A program made the translations under genes and the position numbers. This document shows positions 1-11,399 of a stretch of DNA of 64,000 nucleotides, in pieces (the first letter of the stretch is position 1; every line of letters starts with the position of its first letter). The stretch is taken from assembly GCA_030549775.1 (NCBI GenBank), contig CM060177.1, forward strand, positions 53,570,638 through 53,634,637, written 5' to 3'. Under the pieces are notes generated by a model that saw only the letters and a list, made by a program, of their open reading frames with translations, did no database searches and was not told the origin of the DNA. This stretch comes from Tamarix chinensis. Lineage: Eukaryota > Streptophyta > Magnoliopsida > Caryophyllales > Tamaricaceae.

Positions 1-775
1 CTACTCAAGAAGTTTGGAATGTTTGAAAGAGAATTATGTAGTACACCTATGGCTACTACCACAAAGCTTGACATAGATGACAAAGGTAAGCCAGTTGATC
101 AAAAGCGATATCAAGGTATGGTCATCTCACTTCTCTATCTAACAACATGTAGACCTAATATCATGTTTAGTGTGTGCCTTTGTGCTATATTTTAGTGTAA
201 TCTCAAGGAATTTCACATGATAGCTATATATATCTTATTGCACTCATAATCTAGGCTTATTTTAACCTGGCGACACTCTTATAGATTTAATAAGATATTA
301 TAATGTTGATTTTGTGGGCTATAAAGTTGATAGAAAAATCACCTCATGTACTTGTCAATTTTTAGGAGAAGCCCTAGTTAGTTGGCATAGTAAGAAACAA
401 TCTAGTGTCACACTTTCTATAGTTGAAGTAGAATATATTATTGTTAGTGCTTGTTGTGCACAATTAATATGGATAAAACATCAATTAAGTGACTACGGGG
501 CTTAAAATTGAAAAAAATCTGATTAAGTGTGATAACACTAGTGCTATATGTCTCATAAAAATCCTTCTCAATACTGAAAATCTAAATACATAGAAATAAG
601 GCATCACTTCATAAGAGACCATGTTGAAAAAGGTGATGCATGTATAGAATTTGTAGATACATTACATTAATGGGGGCACATATTCACTAATCCCTTAAAT
701 AAAAACAATTCACAACAATTAGGAGAGAGCTTGGGAAGACAATTATGTGATCAAATTAAATCTCTCCCAAAATTG
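1..775 (+). pseudogene. Sirevirus pol relic: RT C-terminus and RNase H
   Basis: Role in the family: copying the RNA genome and removing the RNA strand. The opening bases read LLKKFGMFERELCSTPM and then a block with YQGMVISLLYLTTCRPNIM, the usual end of copia RT. After stops near 195-250 the frame resumes at about 300 with VDRKITSCTCQFLGEALVS, followed by WHSKKQSSVTLS and EVEYI. These are the RNase H core of copia elements; the first catalytic Asp block (normally DAD) reads NVD, and the Glu is kept in VEVEY. The last helix region after 505 (CDNTSAI) is readable only with stops. The longest clean stretch is 63 codons (314-505). Confidence 0.9.
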
Positions 776-1180
776 TGATTATTTTTTTTAATAGTAAGGG
801 ATAAATCATGGCTTTAAGTCAAAAATTATATTCCAATCCAAACATGACCCTTATGATCCTTGATAAATATCATTTGTGTCATAAAATAAAATTTCTATTT
901 ATTGGTTTATGACACAAAATCAGAAGAACTTAAAAAATCATTAAAACTAGACCTAATTGGGTGACCAATCGACTAGTCAATAAAACCCGTTGATTAGTTG
1001 TCATGCTAGTAGACTGGTGGGTCGAAACCGAGGTAGTTACACTCTTACTAAATTATGTCTCAATACGTAAAACTAGTCAACTACTTACTCCATACTAGTT
1101 AATCGGTGCAAGAATAGTCAATTACTTCCTTCTAGTTCATCGAGGACATAAATACCCACCTTTTGTGTTCCTTAAACCCT
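776..1180 (+). other. Spacer between Sirevirus pol and third ORF
   Basis: No coding signal. From 950 to 1140 it holds scattered ACTAGT / CGACTAG / GACTGG words like those in the LTR array at 3650-4450 of the same element. Confidence 0.5.
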
Positions 1181-3190
1181 CGACCCTAGTTTCCCCAAAC
1201 CCTTCAACTCCTTCTCAGCTCCCTCACCTCCTCCCCTTTAAAATCACTTAAATCACTATCAAACTCCATAAAATTGCTCTTTTTTTTGCTAAATTCGACA
1301 CTAAGAACACAATTATCCCCTTTAATCCTCATTAATTTCCCTCTGTCTCACCAGATTTTAGGTAATTTTCTTTTTTGACCTTAACTTTTAATCTATCCAA
1401 ATTGTTCTCCCTTACCTCCTTTTACTATTCAATCGATCTCCATTGGTCATCTTTTAACCTTTCTCACACTCATTGTGAGTATTCTATTTGCCCCAATGTT
1501 TGTGCTCAATCTATCCTCTATTCTTCTTGTCCGAAATTTATTGTTGTACAATGCTGTAGCAAAAATACACTACTTCACACACTCTTCATTGGGTATTAGT
1601 GCTCCTCCCCCTAAATGGGCTTGTACATAACCAAGTTGTTTGTCTTGATCCACCATTTTCATTGAGGAACCAACTGTGTCACCTCATCAAGCTAAACCTA
1701 TAACATCCTCTTCCTCTTCCTCTTCCTCATCTTCGAAAGTCACTATTCCTCTATATCTACCTCATTCTAGCCATCCCAATCGTCTTTCTTCATCCATAAT
1801 GGCAGGTGCCTTGTAATCTACCTTCCGACTTGCTCAGACAACCAAGGCCTCTCCTCACTCCACTCGTTTCTTCTAGAGTATGGATAACCAAAAGAGATGG
1901 CTCAAATATTTCCATAAGAAGAAAGTTCTACGCAACAAATGCATCGATGTTAATTCTATCACTGATCAATTCAAACTTCCCTTCATGTAACCTCTTGCTG
2001 ACCTTCACCTTCTACCTCAATTTATTCTCAAAGAACCAATCTACTAGGACTTGGTTCGTCTTTTTTACTTAAATCACAATGTCCATGTTCTAGGAAGCAC
2101 TATCACCACTCATGTTTCAAGTGTTCTCATTATTCTCGATGAAGCTAGGTTCACTTGCATACTCGAGATTGATCAAAACATTCAGACTGACATTACCTAT
2201 GTCAAGTGGATGTACACTCACATTCTGGATGAGATCTAGACTAATATGCACCTTTTCCACTTTGTCTATGGAGGAACCCTCCTATTATCTCCCACCCTCC
2301 AAATAGGTGTGTCATTACAAGCTATCATCTATTCTTTTCTATCGAGCTGGGTGCAGGGTAGATATGGCTCTCAAATATTGGTATGGGGTTGATCACGTCC
2401 TCTCTTCCACTCCCATCCACTTTGGGGCTAACATATTTCAGCATATGTCACATATAGAGGGGCATAGCTAGGCAGCCTTAGGATACAAATTCCTCATCAT
2501 GCGCATTATTTAGGATTTTGGCATTAATCTCACAAAGTTTCTTGCTACCTCACTGTACCTACATAGTAGCCTAGATATCCTTGATGTAGTCACATTCTGA
2601 CACATGGGCTATCAGATGAGCTTGGATGGCTAAATGATCAAGCCTTCCCCTAAATCTCTTGCCTCTCTACACCATAGTGGTTGCCTTTCCACACTGTCTA
2701 CACCACTGCCTTCACAATCTACTAATAATGATCTTCCACCACTAGCAAATGACCCTCTCACTCTAACGAATATTCTATCCTCATCCACAAGTGGTTCTTC
2801 CGCTTCCACCTCCGCCCCTTAACCTTTCATACACCCCATGTGCCTCCATCTACGAGACATATGACTCTTGCTAATGTCTATGAGCTCCTTCTCCAAGTTG
2901 TTGGCATGCCTACTTCCATGGAACAACACAAGAGAGAATGCATAAAGAGTCATGTGTGCTTCGCTCTTAATTTCAACCTGAATTAGCACTACATTATCAT
3001 GATTGCATGGACACTCTCCCAGCTACACATTAGTCCACCCTAAATTTACTCCATTTGTTACTTATGTCGATGTTGCACCCTTTTCTTATCCTACACTTGA
3101 TGCATCCCTTGCCGAGGCCTCACGGATTGGATGTGTTGCATGTCAATCCACTAATTCCGAGGCCACCACCAGTGACAACATTGACCTTTA
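1180..3190 (+). pseudogene. Env-like third ORF of Sirevirus, decayed
   Basis: The region sits exactly where Sireviruses carry an extra ORF of disputed, envelope-like function. It starts with a Pro/Ser/Thr-rich pyrimidine tract (1180-1260). Around 1880-2240 a conserved-looking segment can be read across stops: a start-like MDNQKRWLKYF at about 1880, a DLVRLFYLN block at about 2048 and a VLIILDEARFTCILEI block at about 2125. The latter two resemble the plant transposon-protein domain found in these ORFs, in which a short FYxNL motif precedes a region of VxIxLDxxxLxxIL type. A Ser/Thr/Pro-rich segment follows (2634-2822). There are many stops and at least two frame changes, so no protein is made. 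What the ORF did is not settled, and no membrane-fusion feature can be identified here. Confidence 0.6.
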
Positions 3191-3340
3191 AACCTAGCCT
3201 ATGGCGACTGGTTTGGCTACATTAGCATCGAAGAATTCAAGCCCTTTGTGATCATTTCTTATCCGTCTATAATATTTTACTACAATTTCACTCATTACTT
3301 TTTCACATTTAATATTCTATACTTTTTTTTGTCATCATTA

Positions 3341-3353
3341 AAAAGGAGGAGAT
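3341..3353 (+). promoter_or_regulatory. Polypurine tract of the Sirevirus
   Basis: AAAAGGAGGAGAT lies directly before the TGTTAGCC start of the LTR. This is the plus-strand priming site of reverse transcription, in the expected position. Confidence 0.8.
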
Positions 3354-3649
3354 TGTTAGCCTAAAATGTTAAGCAATGTCATTATACTTATTTTGATAAT
3401 AACAAATAGAACATGGTAACTAATAAATTTTCTTAAGTGTGCATGTCTAAGAAAACAACACATATAAAAGGAACTAAGACTTGAAGACTAAGGATAATAA
3501 TTTATGAGTCTTTGGTATATTGTAAGGAGTTAAGTTGATCAAATTTCATATTTAAAACAAAAACTATTCCAAACTCTTTGTTGAAAAATACCTGACTTGT
3601 TTTCATTTCATAAATTTTGTGTAAAAGTATTTAAAAAAATTGATTGACT

Positions 3650-4450
3650 CCAATCAGAATTAGTCAAATGGTCCTCAGAATGATCAACTAGTTTAGTTTG
3701 AACAAAGCCACTAGTTGGGTTAAAATTCATAAGGATTGGCTGGTAGATAAAACCGATTGGCTGGTTTTTCCAAACCAATCAAGTAGTTTCACCAACTAGT
3801 GCATGGGTTTTACTCTTCTAGTAACCTATTTGCCTCTGTTTAAAAACATCGAGTGGTTTGAACCTGTCTATAGGTTTCACTCTTATAGAAACCTAATTCA
3901 CGTCTGTTTAAATACATTGACTGGTTTAAACAAACTAATCGATTGGTTGAGAAATTAATCGACTAGTTTAACCAACCAGTCCATGGATTTAATTTTGTAG
4001 AAACCCAATTCATCTCTATTTAAACATATCGACTGGTTCAGGCAAACTAATCGATTGGTCGAGAATCTAATTGACTGGTTGGACAAACTAGCCCATGGTT
4101 TTCACTCTTGCAGAAACCCAACTCCTCTCAGTTTAAAAAATTAACTTGTTTTACCAAATTGATTGCCTGGTTGATAAATCGATCAACTGGTTTGAAAAAC
4201 CAATTAACTAGTGTAATAAACACATTGGCTAGTCTCACCATACTAGGTCACTGTTCATATATGTTTTAAGACCAACCGTATATAATGCCAAACCGATCTA
4301 CTGGTTTGATTAAATTGATCAACTAGTTCACACAATAGTAAATTTCTATTTTAGTCAAAACATGAACTATCGATTGATTGAAATATATAGATAGACTAGC
4401 CATACAACCAATTAATTAGTTCCTCCAGTTTGATCAATTGGTCAACATTA
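3650..4450 (+). repeat. Degenerate ~111 bp tandem array in the Sirevirus LTR
   Basis: The anchor phrase CATGG-TTTTACTCTT-tag-AAACCCA recurs at 3802, 3870, 3982 and 4093. The last two intervals are 112 and 111 bp and the first is a 68 bp partial unit. Between anchors each unit holds CGACTGGTTT and AATCGATTGGT words, often as near-inverted pairs. Further decayed copies run on to about 4450. Confidence 0.75.
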
Positions 4451-4528
4451 AATGCTAATTTTTTGCCCATTAGGCGAAATAGATTTTTTGTAAATTTGTA
4501 TCAAATGGCTATACATAAGGGAAACCCT

Positions 4529-4536
4529 TATAAATA
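4529..4536 (+). promoter_or_regulatory. Probable TATA box of the Sirevirus LTR
   Basis: TATAAATA followed by AGGTCCCTCC, placed about two thirds into the LTR where the U3/R boundary is expected. It is the best core-promoter match in the LTR. Activity is an inference. Confidence 0.45.
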
Positions 4537-5125
4537 AGGTCCCTCCACATTTATTATAACCATCTTTTTAGATCATTGATTGGACAATTAATCTCTTATA
4601 CTAAAATCATTTAATTTCTTACTCAAATTTTCAAACTTTCATATTTTAGAGTTTTTACTAAAAAATGTTATTTGCTCACTTTTCTTTGCTAGAACTATTC
4701 TCAAATTTTAATATTCTACATTACATCTAGCTATATGACTTCTCGTCCAAAAATCCACACTTTCATATCTTGTATTTTTATGAGAATTATTTGTAATCAC
4801 AACCTCCTCTTAAAAGTTTCTTAAAGAGGTTAGTGAGTGTTTTCCTATCATTCTTGAAAGATTCATGTGGTGAGTCTAGAGAAGATATATAGGTAAAGTT
4901 GTAAATCATCTCTTAGAGGGTCATTGAGATTGTAAGGCTCATAAACCAAGAGAATAGTGATCATCAATAAAACACATTACTATTTTAAAATACTAAATAA
5001 GAGAGCCTTTTGGTAGTGGATATAAAGAGTAATTTATTCTTGATCTACTATACATCATGTGTTAATTTTTATTTAGTCATTTTCATGCCACAAAACCCTA
5101 TTTACCCCCCTCTATATTGTTTTCA

Positions 5126-7483
5126 AAGTTATTAAACCACTCACCATGCTCTTTCTATAATCCCCTTACATGGGTTATCTATTGGGCCATTTTCCAAGTT
5201 ACATGTTCCACTAAATTAATCTTTAATAATTCATTATTTATTTTTCAAGTAATGGACTGATTACCACCATATGTTCTCACATACCATGGAAACCTACCAA
5301 ACTAGAGGACATAAACTCTAGCCAAAGCCACATAACTTCTAATAGACAAAATGTCCAACTAAGGCCAAGTAACCTCCAATGGACATCAAGTCCTAGTCAA
5401 AGACAAAATAAACTACTTATATGGCTATGCTCTTTAGCATCAATACCCCCTAGTACATCATTAGTGTCTAGAGTTGGTAAGGCATGAAAATCTACTAGTT
5501 TCTACCTTGAAAAAACCAATAAACACCCGAAGAAATACTAACCCCCTATAGTTAATTGAGGATAGGGTAATCTAGAAACATGTACTAATTGATCATATTT
5601 CACTTAAAGTGATTGATGTTTTATTCTCTAAGGTTGCATTATCACATAAGATGCACATAACAACCGAGCAACATTTCCACATAACCATTCCAATTTAAGC
5701 ATCATTACCATCTAAATATATGTTGGGAGTTCCATTAACACCTATACATATTTAAACCATCCATTTGGTTAATCCATTTATGCCAAGAGTTTGGAATATG
5801 TCATTCAATAATAATAGCATAGCATACTTATTCCCAATTTACCCATAAAAATCCTTTAAGATCCTTATAAGGAGTACCACAAATTATATTTCCATTATTC
5901 TACTTAGTAAGTTGGTTGAATAAAACCAAAATATGTGTTCTCATCATCAAATAATCATCTTGTTACATGATATCAATTATCATATCAAAACAAGGCTAAA
6001 AAACAAGAATAACCCTCTTTGGCCGAACTGGTCGATCAATTTGGCTCAGCTAAACTATTGAGTTTCTTTTAAAACCAGTATATTAGTTTGGTCAAATCAA
6101 TTAACTATTCTTATAGCCTATCGATCAATTCTGAAAAACTAAATGATGGGTTTAACTAGATATCACCTAAATTCCAACTAATACCTAGTCAATTGTTTGA
6201 GTTGACCTATCGATTATGCTATCAACCAATCAATCAATTAGGCCTAACCAGTTGATGGGTTCAAATAGAGAGTAAACAAGAACACTATAAACAATCCATT
6301 TAATTGGTTTAGACCAATTGGTTTACTTTTCTACGGATCATTCAATCGGTTTGGTATATCTAGTCGATTAGTTTGCTCATAAACAACACATTTTAGAAAG
6401 TTAAATATGATTAAGACTCTAAAATCCAACCATATCAAAATCATAACATCACCATCACATAAAATAGAGGCTAAACATGCTCTTACACTAATTTATGCAA
6501 CATTTACATAGAATCAACTATATTTCTCATAAAATCCTGCTTTTTCTCATATTTCAAAAAATTTCTAACATACGTCACCTTAAAGCAAAATGAAGAATGA
6601 CTTACTATCTCACATGTTTATCTATACTACATTTTAAAGGTAAGAATAAATTACTTGAAATCTTAGCAAAATCCACACCTCGAAGAAAAACCTTTGGCTT
6701 GAAGGTTCTAACATCTAAAAAGCTTAAAAATAAGAATTTAAAACTCATAAGCCTTCATATAATTCTTAAAAATCAAGAAATACAAATTAGGGAAGAAGAT
6801 AAAATTACTACCTCTAAGATAAATGAAGGAAAGAGCATGGTAAAAGCAAAACTAATTTTTTTCCAAATATAACTCTTTCTTACTTAAGGATATAACAATA
6901 AAGGGCAAGAGGAAAGACCAAACGAAGTACATGACTTAGAGTGAATGTTCAAAGTGAAGAAGAGTGGAGTACAAGTGTTGTGGGAAATTCAGAACATTTT
7001 GATGGATGAAAGAGCTAAACAGGAGAGATGATTAGGACTATATATTACTAACTAATCAACCAAGAAATTAATAAAATAGCTGCAATGAATCAAAACATTA
7101 ATTTTACCATTTGATTTTAGACCATACAAGGCTAATTTATCCAGGAAAAATCTGACTTCCTCCCATAGGTCTAATGATGATTTCTAGAGAATGCAAGTAA
7201 AGATTTTTCAGAAAAATGGTCAAGAACAAGAAATAAAATGTGCAAATCAACGTGGGAAACAAATCCCTCAATTGTGTGGGGGAGATCTATAACAAATCAT
7301 CTACCCTAGAGCTATACAAAGGAGAGAGGAAGAAGAAGAGAAGGGGTGACATCATCCTCCTCCCCTTTCTCTATCAAAATAGACCTCAAATCTACTTAAA
7401 GCAAGAAAAAAATAGGGTATATGATAGAAATGGTTACACATTACTCATGAAGTAATTCAAAGTTGGCTGAACAAATGTCAAAG
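5126..7483. other. Unassigned, probably old retroelement DNA
   Basis: No reliable coding signal. The 91-codon open stretch at 6597-6872 is Lys-rich and resembles nothing known to me. From 6020 to 6380 there are many CGATCAATT / AACCAGTTGAT / GGTTTAGACCAATTGGTTT words like those in the Sirevirus LTR. From 6890 to 7380 the strand is purine-rich, as in many plant LTR leaders. It may be part of another LTR, but I could not find its ends. Confidence 0.4.
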
Positions 7484-7821
7484 TGTTATATGAATTTTTC
7501 TAGAAATATTGAAGCTCAAAAAGTTTCTCAACTTGATAAACCATTCGATTATTGTAGTCAACCAATCCACTATTTTATAAACTATTTGATTGGTTTTGTC
7601 AAATCAAAATGTAAGCTAAAAATGATAGACCAATCGGTTAATTTATAGAATTAGTCGACTGTAGAATGCTTATTTTACTCAAATTTCCAACCATTTTTCT
7701 AGTTTCTTTTCAAATCAAATCTTATATATAATTCTAAATCAAGTTAAAAAAACTATTTAAAATCCATCAAACACAATAAATTTTTCATTTTATAAATATT
7801 AAATTAAAGGGTATTATCACA
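7484..7821 (-). repeat. 3' LTR of the Ty3/gypsy element
   Basis: On the minus strand it starts TGTGATAATACCC, right after the purine tract TTAAGGGGTAG. It aligns with the LTR at 12675-12917 through shared blocks such as GAATTAGTCGACTG versus GAACAAGTCGACTG and CTTATTTTACTCAAATTTC versus CTCATTTTACTCAAATTTC on the plus strand. It is about 95 bp longer than its partner. The left edge near 7484 is approximate. Confidence 0.65.
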
Positions 7822-8149
7822 CTACCCCTTAACAAGAGGTTATGTCTTTATAACCTATTAAACATAATTAAGCAAAATTTTCTAATGAAACAAAAGGCAC
7901 ATATATCATTTAATGAATTAAGGAAAAAGGGATCACTAAGAGAACAAATTAGGGTACATTTCTCGAATCTCCCCTCTGTCACCCATATAGCCTCCCTAGC
8001 ACCATGCTGTGATCAAAAAACCTTTACTAGAGGAATGATATTTGTATGCGTCTCTCTAGTCTTTATGTCTAAAATTCTCACTATTCATTCTTTATAGGTT
8101 AGAGACTTATCAAGATCTAATGTCTCTGGCCAGATAATGTGCAAAGGGT

Positions 8150-9120
8150 ATGCTATGTACTTCATCATTTGAGAAATGTGAAAGACATTATGTGCATGAG
8201 TCAACTCTACATGTAACACTAACTAATAGATGACCTTCCTAACTAGCTTTAAGATCTTATATGGTCTAACATACCTCGGAATGAGCTTACCTTTCCTACT
8301 AAACATCATTACTCCTTTGGTGGGAGAAACCATTAGAAGGGCTCTTTTGCCCACATCATAACCATTAGTTTATCTCCTCAAATCTGCTTAGCCCTTCTAC
8401 CTATCCTTGGCAACTCTCATGTGATCTTGAATAAATCTAATCTATCTCATTGTCTTCTTAATTATATTTGGTCATAACAAAATTATATTACTTATGTCAC
8501 TCCAAGATAAGGGACTGTGACACTTATTTCCTTTCAAGACCTTGAAAGGTGCCATTTTTATACTCGCATGTTAACTATTATTGTAGAGGAATTTAATCAG
8601 GTCAAGATGCTCGTCCTAACTGCCACAAAAGTCCAATGTGTATGCTTGAAACATGTCCTTTAAGTATTTCATGGTTATCTTTGTCTAATCATCTATAGTT
8701 GGGCGAGAAATAATTTTCATCTTCAACTAAATCCCAAAAGCAACTTGCAACTTCTACCAAAAATGCCACAAGAATATAGAATCTTAGTTCAAAATAATGT
8801 CTTTGGAAACTCCATGTAGTCTCTGAATATGCTTATTGTAAGCATTGGCTAACTAATTCAAACTCCATATCATCTTCATTGGTATAAACACTACAGACTT
8901 AATTAGACAATTCATAATAACCCAAATAGAATTGAAACCAATACAGGTATTCTTAATACCAACCACAAAATCATAATATACTATCTCATTTCCATTTTGG
9001 AACTTCTAGTGGTTTTACTAACCCTTCTAGTCTCTTATGCTCAATTTTAACCTTTTGACAAGTCAAGCATTGAGAGATAAACTTTGTAACCTCCCATTTC
9101 ATATGGGGGACACTAATATA
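8150..9120 (-). pseudogene. Ty3/gypsy integrase relic
   Basis: The enzyme inserts the DNA copy into the genome. On the minus strand the zinc-binding end reads CLTCQKVKIEHKRLEG and then KPLEVPKWK, near 9000-9090. The catalytic core follows with YDFVVGIKNT, then NSIWVIMNCLIKSVVFIPM, and a LHGVSKDII segment. The expected catalytic Asp of SDRD-type is spoiled (N, stop, D). Near 8290 the GPY/F-like segment reads RKGKLIPRYVRPYKILK and is followed by HNVFHISQM. The tail near 8000 reads DHSMVLGRLYG. At least ten stops are present. Confidence 0.88.
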
Positions 9121-9589
9121 CCTTATTTAATTCCTCATGCAACATATCCCCTCTATTATGGATATAATAAGAGTATAATAACATTCCTTCAAGATTTTCC
9201 TCTTGAGATCAACACATCCCTATGGTACACACCACCTATCATGGCATTTGACACTACTATCTTCATAGATTTGAAATCCCTCAACTCTACATTCTACAAT
9301 ACCACGGTTGATCCTCTAAATCTTAACATCAATAAGTTAACTAGCTCAAAACTCATCAAAGATAGAAGGTGTAATGGTGAAGGTACTCATCCTTACTTCC
9401 AAACCACCAACGATGATCAACTTGATATCCTTCTTGATGAACTCCTAAGTGATTTGATAATACAATTGTGCTCAAGGAATATGGTGTATTCTTGTTAAGA
9501 GCACTAGGTAATACATTGGCCTTACCCTCATGATAGGTTAAATCTAGGTCATAATCCTTGATAAATTCAAACGATCAGCATTATTTCAA

Positions 9590-9860
9590 ATTTCGTTCTT
9601 ACTGTGTAAAAATAAACTTGAGGCTCTTTTTGATCGATGTAGAAAATGCACTAAAATCCATAGATATGATGCCTCTTAATATTCAAAGATAATACCACTA
9701 TAGCAAGTTTTAAATCAAGAATTGGATAATTCTACTCATGCATCCTCAATTGATGAGAACATAAGCCACTACTCTCCTATGTTTCATCAACACATAACCT
9801 AATCTATACTTAGAAGCATTGCTATACATGTCAAAACCATTTGATCAACTCAGTAATGTG
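9590..9860 (-). pseudogene. Ty3/gypsy RNase H relic
   Basis: On the minus strand a GYVLMKHRRVVAYV segment is readable near 9780-9830. It matches the GxVLMQxxxVIAYAS block of gypsy RNase H. The following EhNYPxHDLE region is broken by stops. It lies between RT and integrase as expected. Confidence 0.75.
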
Positions 9861-9989
9861 AGCATCAAGATTGAATTCAAATGCCTCTTCAATTTCATGA
9901 AGGCCTTGCTATAATTATCTTCTAATTGGAAATGTGTAGCATTCATGAGCAAGCTAGTCAATGGATAATATATCTTAGAGAAGTCCATT

Positions 9990-10990
9990 AAGAATCTATA
10001 ATAATAACCATGTAATATCAAAAAAAATTATGTACCTCCTTGATAGATTTTGGTGCTATCCATTCAAAAATTTCCTAAATCTTTGAAGGATCCACTGATA
10101 CACCATCTTCTAATATCACATGTCTAAGAAAAGCTAGATCCTATCAAAACTCACACTTCAAAATTTTGGCATACAACTGGTGTGTTCTTAACAATGCTAA
10201 TATCTATCTTAGATGTTGTCTATACTCAAAACTATTCGAGTATATGATAATGTCATCAATAAATACCAAGACAAACTAATCAAAAAATTATAAAAAAAAT
10301 ATAGTTCATGATAACCATATATTAGTGGATTAGTGAGTCTAAAAGGCATAAATGTGAACTCATAATGGTCATATTTAATCTGAAATGCCATCTTTGGAAT
10401 ATCTTACTCAGCAATCCTCAACTGATGATAACCTAATTGAAGATCAATCTTGAAAAACACCGTGGGTCCCCTGAGATGGTAAAATAGATTATTTATTCAA
10501 GGTAGATGATAATGGTTCTTTATTGTAACCCAATTCAATCATTGGTAATGAATGCAAAACCTCAAATTTTCATCTTTCTTCTTGATGAATAAGACCAGTG
10601 CTCCTCAAGGCAATACACTTGGTCAAATGTAGCCTTCTTTTTTGAAGTATTCCAACTAAGCCTTAAGCTCTCTCATATCCATGGGTGTCATATGGTATAA
10701 TTCTTTGGATACTAGCTCTATCCTTGACAACAAATCAATTATGAACTCATATACTAGTGGCATGCTCGAAATCTCATTAGGAAACATGTTTGCATACTCT
10801 TGAATCACTAGATTTTGCTCTAGCGATGTCTCAAAAGTCTCTATGTCCCAAAAACTACACAAGAAGAGAACATAACCTTTTTGAACAAGGTTTCTCAACA
10901 CAATATCTAACACGACCTTCATAGAAGGGTGAGACTCACACTTAAGATAGAAGACTCCAACACATTTCAGTCCACTAAGAACTACCACTC
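9990..10990 (-). pseudogene. Ty3/gypsy reverse transcriptase relic
   Basis: The linker before RT is open for 110 codons (10656-10988), with FETSLEQNLVIQEYANMFP and LYHMTPMDMRELK; these match the EFxDVFPxxLPGLPP...PYRMxPxELxELK block of gypsy elements. The palm is readable at 10209-10391, with FQIKYDHYEFTFMPFRLTN (normally FRTRYGHYEFxVMPFGLTN). The catalytic YxDD region is frame-shifted and reads SWYLLMTLSYT. The element cannot reverse transcribe itself. Confidence 0.9.
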
Positions 10991-11119
10991 ATGTGTATAG
11001 TGTATTAATGCTCAGTACTTTCCCAAAATGTCCATTGTAGCTATCACATTGAGTTCAAGCAACTCAAGTTCTATGAGATCTAAAAGGAATTCCACTCTCC
11101 CATATATTAAGGCTACACC

Positions 11120-11345
11120 TTTAAAAAAAAAAACTAGAACACCTAATCCTATCCACTGAAGGTAAAAAAATAGAAGTAGAAATACTATAGGAAGGAGATA
11201 AATCAACCCCAGCTATGAATGTGGATGAGACAAAAGAATGTGATATACTAGAGTCAAATAATACACATGTTTTAGAGGCATAAATAATAAGCAAACCAAT
11301 CACTACACCATCTTCACACCCAAACTCAGACTGGTTGATCATGTT
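11120..11345 (-). pseudogene. Ty3/gypsy protease relic
   Basis: A 73-codon open stretch holds VVIGLLIIYASKTCVLFD followed by SSISHSFVSSTF. This is the aspartic protease of gypsy elements, which cuts the polyprotein. The catalytic triad, normally DSG or DTG, reads DSS here, so the active site is changed. Confidence 0.85.
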
Positions 11346-11399
11346 AAAACTTTTGCTACATTGGCTGACCCCTAACCTTGCTGAAAGGTGATAGAGGAA

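Larger units (their letters stand above)
1..5125 (+). mobile_element. Ty1/copia Sirevirus, 3' part (cut by window start)
   Basis: The order of parts is the end of reverse transcriptase, RNase H, a long spacer, a third env-like open region, a polypurine tract and a long LTR. A third ORF between pol and the 3' LTR is the known hallmark of the SIRE/Maximus (Sirevirus) lineage of Ty1/copia. The pol reading matches that lineage best in the RNase H block. The 5' LTR, gag, protease and integrase lie outside the window, so no target duplication can be tested. All reading frames are interrupted, so the copy is dead. Confidence 0.85.
3354..5125 (+). repeat. 3' LTR of the Sirevirus
   Basis: It begins TGTTAGCC after the polypurine tract and soon reads TTTTGATAATAACAAATAG, a stretch common near the start of Sirevirus LTRs. 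Near the right end it has TTTACCCCCCTCTA, also typical of the last part of these LTRs. I place the end at the CA of 5124-5125, giving about 1.77 kb. The exact right end is inferred because the partner LTR is outside the window. Confidence 0.75.

Noticed and set aside
9037..9498. 153-codon plus-strand ORF
   Set aside because: It starts over the zinc-binding end of the minus-strand integrase relic and continues toward RNase H. It is a shadow frame with no motif of its own.
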